DNA of 64,000 nucleotides. It comes from Verrucomicrobiales bacterium. GTDB lineage: Bacteria > Verrucomicrobiota > Verrucomicrobiia > Limisphaerales > CAIMTB01. Location of the stretch: contig JAEUHG010000150.1 of assembly GCA_016795425.1 (NCBI GenBank), forward strand, positions 1 through 64,000, written 5' to 3'. The notes under the pieces are model-generated. The model saw nothing but the letters and a program-made list of their open reading frames with translations, searched no databases and had not been told where the DNA came from. A program made the position numbers and the translations under genes. Shown in pieces: positions 61,880 through 64,000 of the stretch (positions within the stretch are counted from its first letter, which is position 1; the number at the start of each line of letters is the position of its first letter).

Positions 61880-63058
61880 CTATCGGAACAATTGCGGCGT
61901 GAATTCCTGCAGGTACTCGCGCCACTTGATCCAGGTGTGCGCCCCGTCCGTCTCCCGATAGACCACGTCAAAGTCGTGCTTCTTGAACATCTCCACCGTT
62001 GCCCGCGAGGTCGCCACCAGGAAGTCGTCCTTTCCAGTCGCAAACCAGAACAAGCGCAGACCCTTTTTCAACTTCGCATCGTTCAGTCGGTCGTGGTGCC
62101 GCTCCTCGAATGTCGGACCGGCCGGCGCATTGGTGCTTCCCGGACGATTCCCGCCGGTGATGCCAAAGACTCCGGAGCTGAAAACCCCGAGATATCCGAA
62201 CTTGTCCAGATGCGGGATCCCGATGTTCAAGGTCTGTCCCCCTCCCATGGAGAGTCCCGCCAACGCTCGACTGCCCCGGTCCTTGTTCACACGGAAATGG
62301 GACTCCACATAGGGCATGACATCCTTCGTGAAGTCCTCGGAAAACTCGTCGACAGCCGGGCGCGGCGCTCCGGGAATCATAGGGCCGGTGTGCCCGGCGG
62401 TCATCACCACGATCATGGGTTTGGCTTTCTTCTCCGCGATCAGATTGTCGAGGATGAAGCCCGCCCGACCCACCGTGCTCCAGGAATCATCACTGTCGCC
62501 AGCGCCGTGCAGGAGGTAGAAGACCGGATACTTTCCTTTGCCGAGTTCATAGCCCGGTGGCGTGTAAACATGCATCCGGCGAAACCGCCTCAAGGCGGTG
62601 GAATAGTAGGTCACCTCGGCGACGACACCCCGGGGGACCGGTTGGGTGTCCATCCATGCCAGGCCCGGCACGCCGACCAAGCTCCAGACATTGCCCACCG
62701 ACTCGCTGGTGGATGGATTCCGCGGGTCCACCACGTTGATGCCATCCACGTTGAAAACGTAACGGTAGTAACCCGGGGACGCCTCAAGGGTCACCTCCCA
62801 CACGCCTTCGGCATTCTTCGTCATCTCCTTGCCCTGCCCGACTCCTGGCATGTCGGATCCGCTGAGTTTTACGGCTTCGGCACGGGGCGCCAGAATGCGG
62901 AAGGTGACCGTACCGTCGCGCACTTCGGGCGACACCACGCGCGGTCCCTGGTTGCCACCCCCGCGGGCTTGGGCGCATGCCCGGTGTGAAATCAGTGGGG
63001 TAATGATCATGAGGGCGACCGCCGCCACTCTCAGTCTGGGGAATAAGAGCTGTTTCAT
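61880..63058 (-). CDS. Exported CE1-type carbohydrate esterase
   Basis: A 392-residue protein. A signal peptide (LRVAAVALMIITPLISHRACAQ) is followed by an early-set/CBM48-like beta domain (about 50-130, with TFRILAPRAEAVKLSGSD and GYYRYVFNVDGINVVDP). The esterase domain has YTPPGYELGKGKYPVFYLLHG, DNLIAEKKAKPMIVVMTAGH, the nucleophile elbow GLSMGGGQT near 273 and a final HTWIKWREYLQEF with the catalytic His. The family releases ferulate, acetate or other acyl groups from plant polysaccharides. It is upstream of lipA on the same strand with a 100-base gap. Confidence 0.9.
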   Translation of the reverse strand: MKQLLFPRLRVAAVALMIITPLISHRACAQARGGGNQGPRVVSPEVRDGTVTFRILAPRAEAVKLSGSDMPGVGQGKEMTKNAEGVWEVTLEASPGYYRYVFNVDGINVVDPRNPSTSESVGNVWSLVGVPGLAWMDTQPVPRGVVAEVTYYSTALRRFRRMHVYTPPGYELGKGKYPVFYLLHGAGDSDDSWSTVGRAGFILDNLIAEKKAKPMIVVMTAGHTGPMIPGAPRPAVDEFSEDFTKDVMPYVESHFRVNKDRGSRALAGLSMGGGQTLNIGIPHLDKFGYLGVFSSGVFGITGGNRPGSTNAPAGPTFEERHHDRLNDAKLKKGLRLFWFATGKDDFLVATSRATVEMFKKHDFDVVYRETDGAHTWIKWREYLQEFTPQLFR

Positions 63059-63233
63059 GGGCGTGAAGGGTCTGCGATGGTGCGATTCCGCCAACGGTGA
63101 ATGACCGATTCCTCCACTCCCATCCGCTCCAGGCCAGCACAATCTCGCTTCTCGAATCGGCTCGCCGTGAAGCTCCAGGCCCCGGCATCCGCTGTTGCAG
63201 CGGACCGAAGGCCCTCCTGGACCAGAGTCTCCT

Positions 63234-64000
63234 TCAACCACGCCGCTTCTTCTGGAAGGTGTAGGTGACTTTGGTCATCACGCTGCCTTCCTCCTCCTCG
63301 CTCTCATCCTGCACGTGATTGAACACGACGTACCAGTAGGTGTTATACCGGAACCGCCAACCGTAGATGACACTGTAGTTGTGAACACCCGTGTCCCGCA
63401 ACTGCAGCGACGTCTTCACCCACATGTCGTCCGTGATGTAGAGATCCACCACCAGCCGATTCAACCAGACCACCTCCGGATCGTCGTCCTGTCGATCCTC
63501 CAATCGCACATTGAAGTCCCACCGAATCGGAAGGCGCTCCCAGAATTTGAACCGCTTACCGACGACGACTTCGTCGTAGAGCGTCTTTTCGAACTCCCCG
63601 TGTCCGTAGGAGATGTTGATCGCGCGAAAATAGTCGGACGCCCACACGTCCACCCCGCCGCCCACCCGCCAGTTGTCGAAGGGCCGGTGGTATTGGTTGT
63701 CATAACTCGCGCGCAGGGCCAGGTCGTTGCGCAGGAGCACGCGACCATAAATGTCGTGATCGCGAATTGACTCGTCGCCCGAGCCGTCCATCAGGTACTG
63801 GGTCTCGTAGCCCACGTTGTACTCCTTGTACCACGACGAACCCGAACGCGGATGGTAGTCGGCCCACAGGCTGGGACCAAACACGTCGCGCCGGGGGATG
63901 TAGCCCAACAACGGAAAGAACTCGCGGCTGATGGCGTTGTAGTTGGCCTGGACCGTCCACGGGTACAGATCGTAGATGAGCGAAGCCGAGCCGAGTTGCC
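63234..64000 (-). CDS. Outer-membrane beta-barrel protein, N-terminus outside window
   Basis: The frame runs through the right edge and the visible C-terminal 255 residues are almost entirely amphipathic strands with many aromatics, such as YPWTVQANYNAISREFFP, GYIPRRDVFGPSLWADYHPR, RVLLRNDLALRASYDNQY and YGWRFRYNTYWYVVFNHV. This is followed by an acidic turn (ESEEEE) and KVTYTFQKKRRG. The GYIPRRD-like phrase and overall plan recall the barrel of DUF5916 / carbohydrate-binding-family-9-like proteins. This assignment is by eye only. It is the first of three minus-strand genes with the esterase and lipA. Confidence 0.6.
   Translation of the reverse strand, partial: QLGSASLIYDLYPWTVQANYNAISREFFPLLGYIPRRDVFGPSLWADYHPRSGSSWYKEYNVGYETQYLMDGSGDESIRDHDIYGRVLLRNDLALRASYDNQYHRPFDNWRVGGGVDVWASDYFRAINISYGHGEFEKTLYDEVVVGKRFKFWERLPIRWDFNVRLEDRQDDDPEVVWLNRLVVDLYITDDMWVKTSLQLRDTGVHNYSVIYGWRFRYNTYWYVVFNHVQDESEEEEGSVMTKVTYTFQKKRRG

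Noticed and set aside
1..64000. tRNA, rRNA, CRISPR array, prophage or insertion sequence
   Set aside because: No cloverleaf or rRNA-like stretch, no regularly spaced repeats, and no transposase, integrase or phage structural gene was recognised on either strand.

Overview
The window looks like about 64 kb of a GC-rich chromosome from a verrucomicrobial bacterium, probably of the Pedosphaera/Limisphaera branch of Verrucomicrobiota. The placement rests on gene content: a PVC-type membrane-bound dehydrogenase-like protein, an arylsulfatase, an ECF sigma factor of the kind that accompanies Ser/Thr kinases, a DUF58/MoxR pair, and many exported proteins without close named families. It is an inference from families, not from a marker-gene tree. 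I saw no rRNA, tRNA, CRISPR array, phage or insertion sequence. High GC gives long antisense open frames; these were left out.

Layout. 1-400: the start of a BlaI/MecI repressor gene (cut by the window edge) and its perfect inverted-repeat operator. 637-6584: an exported protein, apaG, a small membrane protein with a YceI protein, mutY, an epimerase-like protein and a DapA-like protein. 6532-8418: a four-helix-bundle protein, an ECF sigma factor, and a zinc-ribbon fragment typical of the N-terminus of verrucomicrobial Ser/Thr kinases. 8419-23462: a same-strand series with short gaps, made of two exported proteins, a 3062-residue giant exported protein, an exported calcium-loop protein, a parvulin-type lipoprotein, a metallo-beta-lactamase-fold hydrolase and an alpha/beta hydrolase. 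The C-terminal part of the giant resembles, by eye, the TcB-binding end of Tc-toxin A subunits; this is the most unusual object in the window.

23489-32640: an AIM24 protein, a glutamine synthetase family protein, thiS, moxR, DUF58, a sulfatase and the PVC-type dehydrogenase-like protein. 32945-37865 (minus strand): a tightly packed set of PAP2 phosphatase, OGG1-type glycosylase, ComB-like phosphatase, AGE-family epimerase and Gfo/Idh/MocA oxidoreductase. 38197-41383: infA, an ACT-domain protein, a PtsN-like IIA protein and argS.

41509-56734: a complete nitrate assimilation island. A LysR regulator is divergent from a signal-less NrtA/NasS-like protein, followed by NrtA, permease, two ATPases, an outer-membrane barrel, a DmsB-DmsC-like fusion, a molybdopterin nitrate reductase, a siroheme nitrite reductase and a CysJ-type flavoprotein. 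The last four overlap by ATGA junctions or nearly touch. Read together: nitrate crosses the outer membrane through the barrel and the inner membrane through the ABC importer. It is then reduced to nitrite by NasA with electrons probably from the quinone pool through the membrane fusion, and on to ammonium by NirA with NADPH electrons through the flavoprotein.

56735-64000: an ABC exporter, a beta-propeller-like exported protein, an acetyltransferase-like membrane protein, lipA, a CE1-type esterase and the 3' end of an outer-membrane barrel protein cut by the right edge.
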